From Allotamlana fucoidanivorans (lineage in GTDB: Bacteria > Bacteroidota > Bacteroidia > Flavobacteriales > Flavobacteriaceae), in the NCBI RefSeq assembly GCF_006265225.1, contig NZ_VDCS01000006.1:186001-250000 (forward strand): a stretch of 64,000 bases of DNA, read 5' to 3'. The translations under genes were made by a program, and so were the position numbers. This document shows, one piece after another, positions 37,827 through 46,711 of this stretch (positions are counted from its first letter, which is position 1; the number at the start of each line of letters is the position of its first letter). The notes under the pieces are model-generated. The model was given only the letters and a program-made list of their open reading frames with translations, made no database searches and was not told the DNA's origin.

Positions 37827-39578
37827 TTAATGAAGTTCAACAACTTCACTAGGCTCATAACCTATTCGATGGGCTTGAACCATTAATTTAGATCCTTCGG
37901 GCAACTGAATTGACCCCTGATACACCTCCCACGATTGTGGCGTGTTGCCATCCTGATCCATAATTTTAAAGCCAATAGAAGCGCCTTTGGTTTCACAAGT
38001 TATTTGCACTAAGTCATCTTTAGCAGTAATAGTGGGTTGCAATGTCACTGGTTTAGCGTCTTTACCTGACCATAGTTTTTTTATAAGTTCAGATTCGGGC
38101 AAATCTGGATTGTCATCAATGGTTTCTAACCATCGATCCATTTCAGCACTTAATTCTTTAAGTTTTTCTTGATTTTCTGGGTTTGCTGCAAGATTATTGA
38201 GTTCATACGGATCTGTTTGGCAATCAAACAATTCTTCTTTCGGTTTTTGTTCTCTAAACCATTGCATTTGAATATCGTTTAATTCCCCTTCTGCTTTCAA
38301 TTTTAACAACTCCTGCATGGTTGGAATGCGTTCTCGATATGCTACAGGTAAATAATAGCCTTGTTCTGGTCTGTAATTACGAATATATTTAAATCTACCA
38401 TCCCTTACGGCTCGTATGGCATCGGTAAATCCATCAAACCTGTCGGCTGCCGCATGAATATATGTTCGTTCTTCTGCCTTGTACTTGCCTAAAAAAGCTT
38501 GACCTTGCATATAGGGTTTTGGTGCTTCACCAGTTAAAGACAATAATGTTGGTGCAAAATCAACAAAACTGATAAGTTGGTCGTCTTTCGTACCTGCTTT
38601 TAATTTATTTGGAAAACGAATAATCATGGGGGTGTTTAAACCCGAGTCGTAAATCAATCGTTTTTCCCTGGGTAATGGCCCGCCGTGATCGCCATAGAAA
38701 AAGATTATGGTGTTTTCTAACAACCCATCGTCTTCTAGTTGTTTTAAAACCGCACCTACTTGACTATCCATTTCGCCAATATTGTTGTACAACTTCCACA
38801 TATCTCTACGTGTTACATTGTTATCTGGTAAATATGGTGGAATATCAAATTTTGTATCCTTTGGTAAGTGTTCAGGTGTCTCGGCCTCTGTCATCCTGTT
38901 TTTTGCATGAGACTGGCCTTTGTTTTTCCAATTGTAATTTCTGTCTCCAGCTTGATATAGTCTTGTTTCAATTTCTCTTAAACCATAGGGTTCAAACAAA
39001 CCGGACTCATGCGTATCTGTAAAATTAAAGACTGCAAAAAAAGGCTGATTATCCTTTCTATTCCGCCAATGCGCATAGGGACTACTTTCATCCCAGGCGG
39101 TTACCGGTTCTTTAAATTGATAGTCTGTTTTATAATTATTAGTGCAATAGTACCCTTGCATGCGCAGCCATTCACTTATCATTTTTACTTCGGAAGGCGG
39201 AACAGCTTCATAAGGAGGTAATCCCGTTACATCGGTATATGAATTCACTCGCATATGGTTAGCCCCAATCCCAGATGGATACATCCCCGTGGCAATGGCC
39301 GCACGACTAGGTGCACAAACCCCTGAGGTAGAATATAGATTTGGATAAATAACGCCTTCATTGGCCAATTTACTCAGGTTGGGCGTCACTACCGTAGAGT
39401 CACCAAACGGTGAAATATAAGCCCCCATATCTTCGGTAACCAACCATAGTATATTTGGGCGCTCGGGAAGATTTAAAATAGGTTTGCTAGCCTCAAAACT
39501 AGTATCCTTTTTTGATGTATTACCACAACTTAATAGCAGCATACCTAAAAAAACAAGAGTCAATTTAACAGTATTCAT
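37827..39578 (-). CDS. S1-type sulfatase, sulfamidase-like lipoprotein
   Basis: ATG at 39578 is preferred over a GTG one codon upstream. The 583-residue protein has a lipoprotein signal (LLLSC, Cys18). RPNILWLVTEDMGAYISPFGD and the formylglycine motif CAPSR at Cys88 follow, with AAIATGMYPSG. IIFFYGDHGGPLPREKR carries the Asp-His and Arg/Lys sulfate-binding set. The opening WLVTED and the CAPSR motif resemble heparan N-sulfatase-like S1 members. In this locus it probably acts on O-sulfated rhamnose or uronate. A C-terminal extension after about 500 (ITAKDDLVQITCETKGASIGF) looks like a small beta domain. It is monocistronic, with operator site 7. Confidence 0.92.
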   Translation of the reverse strand: MNTVKLTLVFLGMLLLSCGNTSKKDTSFEASKPILNLPERPNILWLVTEDMGAYISPFGDSTVVTPNLSKLANEGVIYPNLYSTSGVCAPSRAAIATGMYPSGIGANHMRVNSYTDVTGLPPYEAVPPSEVKMISEWLRMQGYYCTNNYKTDYQFKEPVTAWDESSPYAHWRNRKDNQPFFAVFNFTDTHESGLFEPYGLREIETRLYQAGDRNYNWKNKGQSHAKNRMTEAETPEHLPKDTKFDIPPYLPDNNVTRRDMWKLYNNIGEMDSQVGAVLKQLEDDGLLENTIIFFYGDHGGPLPREKRLIYDSGLNTPMIIRFPNKLKAGTKDDQLISFVDFAPTLLSLTGEAPKPYMQGQAFLGKYKAEERTYIHAAADRFDGFTDAIRAVRDGRFKYIRNYRPEQGYYLPVAYRERIPTMQELLKLKAEGELNDIQMQWFREQKPKEELFDCQTDPYELNNLAANPENQEKLKELSAEMDRWLETIDDNPDLPESELIKKLWSGKDAKPVTLQPTITAKDDLVQITCETKGASIGFKIMDQDGNTPQSWEVYQGSIQLPEGSKLMVQAHRIGYEPSEVVELH

Positions 39579-39626
39579 CACATTTTTTTAATTTTTTAAA
39601 ATTAGCTCTATTGCCTCAAACCACTG

Positions 39627-39641
39627 TCCTGCATTGTCCTG
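39627..39641 (-). promoter_or_regulatory. Operator site 7 before the sulfatase gene
   Basis: Perfect repeat TCCTG-CATTG-TCCTG on the plus strand, 48 bp before the ATG. A -7-like TAATTTTA lies on the minus strand at 39597-39604. Confidence 0.7.
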
Positions 39642-39665
39642 ATTAGTTTACTAAAATATAAGAAC

Positions 39666-39687
39666 GTCTGACTATCATAAATCAGAC
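39666..39687 (-). terminator. Weak hairpin after the jelly-roll lyase gene
   Basis: Six-bp inverted repeat GTCTGA and TCAGAC with a 10-nt loop. The T-run is on the plus-strand side, so termination of the minus-strand gene ending at 39755 is uncertain. Confidence 0.4.
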
Positions 39688-39754
39688 TTTTTCACCATCT
39701 ATTATTCCAAGTGGCTTAATTACTTGAACAGACTACTCCCAGTACATTTATATT

Positions 39755-41332
39755 TTATCTCTTTACAATTTTCTTTGTTGAAAAAGTTTTATCTCCATAA
39801 AATTTCACTAAATACATTCCACTTGATAATGAAGTAGCGTCTAGATTTAGAGATGATAAACCTTTTGTTTCTCTAACAATAAGCGATTTGCCAATCAAGT
39901 TAAATACTTCAACTCTGCTAATATTTGATGATAACCCCTTAATTTCAATTGTATTGTTAATTGGATTAGATACAAAAATTGAACTTTTATCAAACTCCAA
40001 ACTACTAAGGGAGTTAACACTTTCTAAAAGCCATTTTGTGTTAGTTCCAAATGAAGTTATATACCTAACATCACCAGAATCATCAAAGGAAATTCTTGGA
40101 GTGGTTGTCTGAGGAGTATGGATATCATAGATTCCAGAACCATTAGAAATAAATTCAAAAATTCTTGTATTATCTGTTACAGTAGTTGGTGTTGAAGTTG
40201 TAGTAGGATACACATTTTGACCTTCAAATCTTACAGCATCCCAATTTGTATCTAAACATGAAATGTTGTAGTAACCATCAGTTCCAACAGATTTTATCTC
40301 AAAAATCTGTTTATTACTATCTGGTAAAATCTCATCTGCCGTGATTATATTTTGATTTGGAGATAACTCTGGAGCTACAGTCCAATACTTACCAGTTATG
40401 CTATGCTTTATCTTATAAAACCCCTCTAGGCCAGAAGAGTTTCCATCATTTGAATCACTAGGAAGTGCATCGGAATATGTTAAAGCAACACGCATATCAT
40501 CAAAATCCGTTATCACCTCAAAATTACATGCGTTTTCATTATAAGAACCCCACTTTGGGTAAACTTCAACACCATCAAATGTTTTATGATAGGCTCTTTT
40601 ATCAGAATCTGCCAAAACCACTTGATATTCATTAAAATTAAGATTTGAAAGTGTTTGCTGTACTCCATTAAACCAGAACTCCAAATACCCTACATATCTA
40701 TTATTAACCATGTCAAAATTATCATCAACCTTAACCTTTATAACAAAAGTTACCCATTCATCCTCGGGAATTGAACGTTGCCATAATGTTGTTCTTCGTT
40801 GGGTTATAGACCCTGGCCTGTTCCAATTGGGCTCAGCTGGACCGAAAGCGTTTAAATTTAAAGTTGTACCATCATAAGACATCGTATAAGGGTAATTTTG
40901 CTTATTCGTATCTATATCTCCACCATCAGCAGTTTTCCATTGAAAAACTGCAATACCAGCATTCAAATCTGGTTCAGAATTAAATCTCCAGCGCCAACCG
41001 TAATAATAAGTTCCACCCTTTTGAGGGGTAAATGTATTTACGTCACCCGTAGTTCTGGCAAATTCAGCTCGTTTCCTAGACACGGGTTTAGTAATACGCC
41101 AAAATTTACCAAAGTCAATATCTGTAGGTGTGGTAACAAAAGGCGGGCTATTAGGATCGTCAACACAATCATCACCACTTGGGTTACTATTACCATTTGG
41201 ATCGAGGCGTCTAAAATTATCATTAACCGATAAGTTGGGGTCACCATACCATAACACTTGTGCATCTAGTTTATGTAATCCAATACATGAAACTAAAAAC
41301 ACCATAACGAATTTTAAATTTTCAATTTTCAT
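39755..41332 (-). CDS. Secreted jelly-roll polysaccharide lyase, PL28-like or PL20-like, with T9SS sorting domain
   Basis: This 525-residue protein has a signal peptide ending LDAQ (25). The catalytic region (about 26-290) begins VLWYGDPNLSVNDNFRRLD. It holds KRAEFARTTGD, GTYYYGWRWRFNSEPDLNAG, IAVFQWKTADGG and the later LEFWFNGVQQTL. This is a concanavalin-like jelly roll as in heparin-lyase-I-type families. In a ulvan locus PL28 is the most likely family, but this needs a search. A ricin-like domain (about 300-445) and a T9SS sorting domain (about 450-525) follow. It should cut polymer at the cell surface. It has no TCCTG operator, unlike the two other secreted lyases, and is flanked by hairpins. 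Confidence 0.72.
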   Translation of the reverse strand: MKIENLKFVMVFLVSCIGLHKLDAQVLWYGDPNLSVNDNFRRLDPNGNSNPSGDDCVDDPNSPPFVTTPTDIDFGKFWRITKPVSRKRAEFARTTGDVNTFTPQKGGTYYYGWRWRFNSEPDLNAGIAVFQWKTADGGDIDTNKQNYPYTMSYDGTTLNLNAFGPAEPNWNRPGSITQRRTTLWQRSIPEDEWVTFVIKVKVDDNFDMVNNRYVGYLEFWFNGVQQTLSNLNFNEYQVVLADSDKRAYHKTFDGVEVYPKWGSYNENACNFEVITDFDDMRVALTYSDALPSDSNDGNSSGLEGFYKIKHSITGKYWTVAPELSPNQNIITADEILPDSNKQIFEIKSVGTDGYYNISCLDTNWDAVRFEGQNVYPTTTSTPTTVTDNTRIFEFISNGSGIYDIHTPQTTTPRISFDDSGDVRYITSFGTNTKWLLESVNSLSSLEFDKSSIFVSNPINNTIEIKGLSSNISRVEVFNLIGKSLIVRETKGLSSLNLDATSLSSGMYLVKFYGDKTFSTKKIVKR

Positions 41333-41427
41333 AGCTTATTATTTCATTAATCAACCTCTATTTTTTTAACATTTTTATTAAATCTCGTGGCACTTTAAAA
41401 TAGTGCATGAATTACTATTAAAGAAAG

Positions 41428-41458
41428 AAAAAGCCTGATCCCAAAGAATCAGACTTTT
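41428..41458 (-). terminator. Hairpin terminator after the secreted lectin-like gene
   Basis: An 11-bp stem with one mismatch (41428-41438 and 41448-41458) has A-runs and T-runs at its ends. It lies 65 bp after the stop at 41523 and separates this gene from the lyase gene at 41332. Confidence 0.7.
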
Positions 41459-41522
41459 CATCATTATTAATCCGAGTTGACCTAGTTAGTTAAAAAAAGA
41501 CTACACTCAGTACCTTTATATT

Positions 41523-42266
41523 TTATCTTTTTACAATTTTCCTTGTTGCAAATGTATTTGCCCCAATAAATTTAAGAATGTAAATACCGCTTGATAAGGA
41601 TGTAGCATCTAAATTTAATACTGACAAACCTTTAGTTTCTGCACTAATTAAAGATTTACCAACTATATTAAACACCTCAACTTTATTAATATTTGAAGAT
41701 AACCCTTTAATATTAATGGAATTGTTAATTGGATTTGACACAAAAATTGAACTTTGATCAAACTCCTCATTACTCAATGGATTGGTAGATGTAATAATCC
41801 ATTGGGTCCTAGTAAAATTACTTCCAGAGTAACCAATTGCATCAGTGTTATTGTTATAAACTAAATACCTTGGGGTACTGGTTTTTGGTGTTATTATGTT
41901 ATAAGTTGGATCTGACTCTGTTCCAGGCACCAACTGAACATCCCATACATTAGGGTTTGATGTGGATGGTGATCCCGGGGTATAACTTACAACGGGTATT
42001 TCAGAAGTACTATTTGCTCTCAAAATACCATCGTTAGTATGTACCACAATGTTGTATTCATTAGTATTTCCTGTTGATACAAATGTAAATTTTGTGGCAT
42101 CGGCAGAATTGCTTGTTGCTCTGACAGCCTTGTCGCCATCGTGCGATAAATAAACAACACCGTTAGTGGTGAAATTGTTTAATAAATAATATTCACCTGC
42201 TCCGGTAAACTGTGCATACGTAAATGTTGCACTTAATAGAAATAGAATAAAAGTAATTTTTTTCAT
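41523..42266 (-). CDS. Secreted single-domain lectin-like protein with T9SS sorting domain
   Basis: This 247-residue protein has a signal peptide ending TYAQ (19). One ricin-like domain (about 22-160: GEYYLLNNFTTNGVVYLS, DGILRANS, NVWDVQLV, RTQWIITS) is followed by a T9SS sorting domain (from about 168: SSIFVSNPINNSINIKGL). No catalytic domain is present. The sorting domain is almost the same as that of the lyase at 39755, with identical runs such as LNLDATSLSSG. The ricin-like modules of the other secreted lyases in this locus suggest binding of the same glycan. It may be a cell-surface binding protein. Regulation differs: a strong -7 box (42304-42311) and a 21-bp direct repeat, and no TCCTG operator. 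Confidence 0.72.
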   Translation of the reverse strand: MKKITFILFLLSATFTYAQFTGAGEYYLLNNFTTNGVVYLSHDGDKAVRATSNSADATKFTFVSTGNTNEYNIVVHTNDGILRANSTSEIPVVSYTPGSPSTSNPNVWDVQLVPGTESDPTYNIITPKTSTPRYLVYNNNTDAIGYSGSNFTRTQWIITSTNPLSNEEFDQSSIFVSNPINNSINIKGLSSNINKVEVFNIVGKSLISAETKGLSVLNLDATSLSSGIYILKFIGANTFATRKIVKR

Positions 42267-42303
42267 AAATACGTGTTTTTAGCTTTTCATTAAATTGATA
42301 CCT

Positions 42304-42311
42304 CAAATATA
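42304..42311 (-). promoter_or_regulatory. -7 promoter box of the lectin-like gene
   Basis: On the minus strand this reads TATATTTG, an exact match to the Bacteroidota -7 consensus TAnnTTTG, 37 bp before the ATG. A -33 TTG is not evident. Confidence 0.6.
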
Positions 42312-42320
42312 ATAGCGATT

Positions 42321-42358
42321 CAGGGTGTAGAATTCCTAAAAAGGTGCAGAGAATTCCT
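42321..42358 (-). promoter_or_regulatory. Two imperfect direct repeats upstream of the -7 box
   Basis: AGGGTGTAGAATTCCT and AGGTGCAGAGAATTCCT lie in tandem, with GAATTCCT at 42330-42337 and 42351-42358, 21 bp (two helix turns) apart. They sit just upstream of the -7 box, where an activator would bind. They differ from the TCCTG operator. Confidence 0.45.
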
Positions 42359-42590
42359 TTTTCATTATAAAAAATCACATAAAAATGTTTTTTCAAGTCA
42401 ACCAGCCTAAAGTACGCTAACCGTGTATACTTACAGTTATATTTTGACTGTGAATCTAGGCTCTAAATTCTGTTATTTAGATTCTATTGTTCTATTGAAT
42501 GCCAACTTGGATAAAAGTGCATATCCTTTTTTATTGTAATTCTTTTCACCTTCACTTGTTATCGGCTCAAATATGAAAAATTACAACGCA

Positions 42591-45500
42591 TTATGCCATA
42601 AAAGATTGCGCATATTCTCGAGGCGATTTACCAAACTTAGCTTTAAAACTTTTACTAAAGTATTTTTGGTCTTTAAAACCTACTTTGGCACTAACTTGAT
42701 TAATATTGGCTTTTCCTTTTTCTAAAAGTTGAGCCGCACGAATTAGTCTTAAATGCTGAATAAATTGTTTAGGTGTAAAATCTGTCCAAGCTTTTACCTT
42801 TGTAAATAATACCGATTTACTAACACCCAATGCTTCACAAAAGAAAGGAATATCGAAATCATAATTACTTATATTTTGCTCAATAATATCTAATGCTTTT
42901 TTATATAAAGTTTCATCCAGAGAAGACATTTTTATATCTTCTACACTAAAAACTTCGTGCTTGTTTAGTTTAGATTTTAATTGCTGTAACGTTTTTAAGT
43001 TATTACTAATGCGTAACTTTAACTCTTTAATATTGAAAGGCTTACTAATATAATCGTCGGCACCACTTTCCAGCCCTTCTATTTTTTGTGTCATATCTGA
43101 TTTTGCTGTTAATAGAATAATAGGGATATGACTGGTTCTAATATCCTCTTTTATTAATTTACATAACTCGATACCTGTTGCTATGGGCATTACTACATCG
43201 CTCACAATCAAATCTATTGGTTCTTGTATAGCCTTTTTAAATCCTGTTTTTCCATTTTCAGCCTCAAATACGTTATAATCATCTAATAAAATATTGCGCA
43301 TAAACGTTCTAAGCTCTTCATTGTCCTCTACCAATAGAAGCGACTTTTTTTTATCGGAAGAGATTTTTGAAGAGAAATTTTCTTCAAATTTAATCTTAGT
43401 GTTTTCGGGCTGATTTAAATAATGATTTACATCATTTAAAATGAGATTATCATCTACAAAATCCTGAGCATTGAAATGCAACTTCCCTTTTAATAATTCT
43501 ACCTTAAAAATTGAACCTTTACCTCCATCATTAGGGTTAACACTAATTTTTCCTGTGTGCAACTCTATTATATTTTTTACAATTGCTAAACCAATTCCAG
43601 TCCCTTTTTTTATATCCTTACTCATGTTATCCGTAGGAGTTATTTCGAAAAAACGATCAAATACTCTGTCTCTATATACTTCGGGAATTCCTATTCCATC
43701 ATCTTTAACCAGAATAATCACGGTGTCATCTTCTTCCTTTATTTGTATTGTTATTTTTCCAGGACTAGGGGTGTACTTAAAGGCATTGGAAATCAAATTA
43801 AAGAAGACCTGTTCTAACTTTTTTTCATCAAAATATAGCGATATTTCAGGTGATGATGATTCAAAACCATATTGATATCCTTGGTTTTCTGAATAATCTG
43901 AAAAAGACTGATAAACGTCCTTTATGGTACTTACAATATTATATTTGGCTACCTGCAAACGCATTTGATTGCTTTCATATTTCCTAAAATCCATTAATCG
44001 ATTAATAAGTTGAAGCAAGTGATTACCATTAATTTCAATAAGTTTAAGCTTTTTAAACATACTACTACTCCCCTTATAATTATTTATAATTTGCTGCAGT
44101 GGTCCCAGTATTAAGGTTAGAGGAGTTCTAAACTCATGAGATATATTGGTAAAAAAATCAAGTTTGGCTTGATTTACCTTTTTAATTTGTTCTGCTTCTA
44201 AATGCTCTAATTCTAAAGCATGTTTTAATTGGGTTTTAGATTTCGAAACCTTAAACAAATAGTAAATTATTGAAATAATTATTAAAAAATAAAAAGTATA
44301 TGCCCACCAAGTCAACCAAGGCGCAGGCTTTACTTTAATATTTAAGACAGTTGGTATTTCATTAGTAACTCCATCGCTATTTATACCTTTAACTTCAAAA
44401 ACATAGTCTCCGGGCTTTTGAATGGTGTAAGCTGCAATATTATTTGAAGATTCAACCCAATTTGTTTCTAAACCTTTAAGACGGTATTTATAACTATTAC
44501 TTTTCGAATTTATAAAATTTGGAATGGAAAAAGACAAATTAAAGTTTCCCTGATTGTGCCGTAATTCAATTTCTTTGGTAAAACTCATTGTCGTTTGAAG
44601 CACCTTATCGGTATCATTAACCAAAACTGAATGATTATTAATTTTGAAGTCGGTTAGTATAACTTGTGGGGCATAATGGTTTTTAACAATTTTATCTTCG
44701 TTAAATATTGTTACTCCAGAAGGTCCTCCAAAATAGTAATCATCACCTAACCGCAAACCTGCATCTCTATTAAACTCGTTGCTTGACAAACCATCTTTTT
44801 TAGTAAAATATTCTTCAATTGTTTTTTCTATATAGTTATACTTCAAAATCCCTTGTGTAAAAGTACTTACCCAAAAGCTTTTATCATCCCCCTCTAAAAT
44901 ACACCGAATACCATCTATGGGTTTATTACCAACATTTAGTGGAACATATTCCAATACACCGTTAGTCAATTTAAAAAGACCATCTTCAAAAGTACCTATC
45001 CATAAATTTTTTTGAGCATCTTCATAAATGGTATTTATTTCAAACTTAAAATTAGAGGAATTACTATATACAAACGTCTTGACTTCATTTTCAGTTGTAA
45101 TAGAATTTAAGCCACGTAATGTACCCAACCAAATATTTTTAGAAGTATCAACCCATATGGTTTTTATATTACTATTAGTTAGACCAACAGGTTGAGATTT
45201 GGCGTTGTATATGAAGAAGACTTTCTTTAAAAAATTGTATTTAATTAGTCCTTTACCATTAGTTCCTATTAAAATAGTATCATCAGAATATTGTACAATT
45301 TTTAAAATCCCGGCATCACTAATAAAGTCTTTTAAATTATCTGGAAAAGCATTATTAATGAATTGTTTTGTTTTTAAGTTATACACAAAAACACCTTTAT
45401 CAAAAGTTCCAATCCACAACTTACCATCCTTAGTTACACATAGCGATTTAATATTATCACTTTTTAAATCTTTATAATCGTTGGAAGTTATATGTTGAAT

Positions 45501-46649
45501 TATATTCGTATCCTGATTTAATACCGAAACACCTCCTCCCTCTGTGCCAAACAACAGTAAGTTTTTATAGTTAACTATTGAGCTTACAACTTTAAAATTT
45601 AAACCTCTTTGATAAGAATTCTGGGTAATATTTTTAAAATTATTATTGAAGTTATGATGTAAATTTAATCCTCCATAATAAGTCCCCACCCAAATAGTAC
45701 CAACATTATCTTTAAAGAGGGTTTTTATAAAATCATCATTTAACGATTTTGGATTGTTATCATTACTATATAAGGCCTTAATGGATCTTTGTTTATTAAC
45801 AAGATGAATGCCGTGGTACGTAGCCACCCATAAGAGGCCTTTATCATCATAAACTAATTTTCTCGCATTTCTACTTTTTCCAATTAATTCAGTTTCTGAG
45901 AAAAAAGGAAGAATTGCCTTTGTTTGCATACTATATTCAACAATACTATTGGTTTTTGTAGCCAAAAGTATATTTCCATTTTCAGACTCCACAAGGTCAT
46001 TAATATCTAAACCCTCTGTTTGATGTATTAACTTAAATTCAAATAATTTATTTTCAATAGGCTTACATTGATACAAGCCGTTAGAACTACCTATAAAAAT
46101 GTCTCCATTTTTGGTTTCTAATATTGATGACGGTATGTGTATGTTCCCTACCTTTTTAAATACATCATTAACAGCATCATAAAATGAAACACCCCCAAAA
46201 TGGCTTACCAAAACATCTTGATTAGCAAGTACTTTGATCCCCTTAATCATATTATTCCCCAAACCGGATTGGTTAGTATTTAAAAAATATGATTTAAAAC
46301 TATTGGTTTTAGGATTAAATTTATTCAATCCAAAAGAAGTTCCTACCCAGATAAAACCAGAACTATCCTGCTCTATACACTCAATGCCATTATTGCTGAT
46401 AGTGTCAGGGTTATCTTTTTCATGACGATACACTGTAAATTCTGTGCCATCATATTTATTCAGTCCATCTTTCGTACCAATCCAAATCTGACCAAGTTTA
46501 TCTTGATGTATAGCCATAACGGAGTTTTGAGACAATCCATTTGCATCAGTTATATGGTTAAAGTTATAATCTATATATTGGGCATGCCCATAATAGACTG
46601 AACATAAAACAAACAAAAAAACAATATTTTTAAGTTTAAATAGTTTCAA
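42591..46649 (-). CDS. Hybrid two-component system sensor-regulator (HTCS)
   Basis: This 1352-residue protein starts at TTG. No ATG lies between it and an upstream in-frame stop, and the signal peptide (SVYYGHAQ) supports this start. Residues about 30-690 form two-component propeller repeats (GQIWIGTKDGLNKYDG and many IWVGT/LWIGT variants), followed by a Y_Y_Y domain (about 700-775) and one membrane helix (about 785-805). The kinase has NISHEFRTPLT with His838 and NLISNAFKYTP, DDGIGIP and GTGIGLAI. A receiver (from 1102, Asp1151) and an AraC-type helix-turn-helix (about 1250-1352) follow. Such proteins sense a released oligosaccharide in the periplasm and activate PUL promoters. A terminator lies 14 nt before its start codon. 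Confidence 0.96.
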   Translation of the reverse strand: MKLFKLKNIVFLFVLCSVYYGHAQYIDYNFNHITDANGLSQNSVMAIHQDKLGQIWIGTKDGLNKYDGTEFTVYRHEKDNPDTISNNGIECIEQDSSGFIWVGTSFGLNKFNPKTNSFKSYFLNTNQSGLGNNMIKGIKVLANQDVLVSHFGGVSFYDAVNDVFKKVGNIHIPSSILETKNGDIFIGSSNGLYQCKPIENKLFEFKLIHQTEGLDINDLVESENGNILLATKTNSIVEYSMQTKAILPFFSETELIGKSRNARKLVYDDKGLLWVATYHGIHLVNKQRSIKALYSNDNNPKSLNDDFIKTLFKDNVGTIWVGTYYGGLNLHHNFNNNFKNITQNSYQRGLNFKVVSSIVNYKNLLLFGTEGGGVSVLNQDTNIIQHITSNDYKDLKSDNIKSLCVTKDGKLWIGTFDKGVFVYNLKTKQFINNAFPDNLKDFISDAGILKIVQYSDDTILIGTNGKGLIKYNFLKKVFFIYNAKSQPVGLTNSNIKTIWVDTSKNIWLGTLRGLNSITTENEVKTFVYSNSSNFKFEINTIYEDAQKNLWIGTFEDGLFKLTNGVLEYVPLNVGNKPIDGIRCILEGDDKSFWVSTFTQGILKYNYIEKTIEEYFTKKDGLSSNEFNRDAGLRLGDDYYFGGPSGVTIFNEDKIVKNHYAPQVILTDFKINNHSVLVNDTDKVLQTTMSFTKEIELRHNQGNFNLSFSIPNFINSKSNSYKYRLKGLETNWVESSNNIAAYTIQKPGDYVFEVKGINSDGVTNEIPTVLNIKVKPAPWLTWWAYTFYFLIIISIIYYLFKVSKSKTQLKHALELEHLEAEQIKKVNQAKLDFFTNISHEFRTPLTLILGPLQQIINNYKGSSSMFKKLKLIEINGNHLLQLINRLMDFRKYESNQMRLQVAKYNIVSTIKDVYQSFSDYSENQGYQYGFESSSPEISLYFDEKKLEQVFFNLISNAFKYTPSPGKITIQIKEEDDTVIILVKDDGIGIPEVYRDRVFDRFFEITPTDNMSKDIKKGTGIGLAIVKNIIELHTGKISVNPNDGGKGSIFKVELLKGKLHFNAQDFVDDNLILNDVNHYLNQPENTKIKFEENFSSKISSDKKKSLLLVEDNEELRTFMRNILLDDYNVFEAENGKTGFKKAIQEPIDLIVSDVVMPIATGIELCKLIKEDIRTSHIPIILLTAKSDMTQKIEGLESGADDYISKPFNIKELKLRISNNLKTLQQLKSKLNKHEVFSVEDIKMSSLDETLYKKALDIIEQNISNYDFDIPFFCEALGVSKSVLFTKVKAWTDFTPKQFIQHLRLIRAAQLLEKGKANINQVSAKVGFKDQKYFSKSFKAKFGKSPREYAQSFMA

Positions 46650-46663
46650 AACTGTGTACAGTC

Positions 46664-46688
46664 AAAAAACGGGAACATAATGTCCCCG
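46664..46688 (-). terminator. Intrinsic terminator between GH105 and the HTCS
   Basis: On the minus strand an 8-bp stem (CGGGGACA with TGTTCCCG, one G-U pair) has a TTA loop and is followed by TTTTTT. It ends the GH105 transcript but lies only 14 nt before the TTG start of the HTCS, so it may limit HTCS expression. Confidence 0.8.
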
Positions 46689-46711
46689 CCTTAAATTTTA
46701 AAATTATTAAA

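Larger units (their letters stand above)
42267..42590 (-). other. Intergenic region before the lectin-like gene
   Basis: This 324-bp stretch holds the -7 box and 21-bp direct repeats of the gene starting at 42266. No clear hairpin follows the HTCS stop. No gene is seen. Confidence 0.5.

Noticed and set aside
37655-37858. 67-residue minus-strand reading frame downstream of a sulfatase
   Set aside because: Low-complexity A/T composition, overlap with the sulfatase's 3' end and no domain features. More likely a chance frame.
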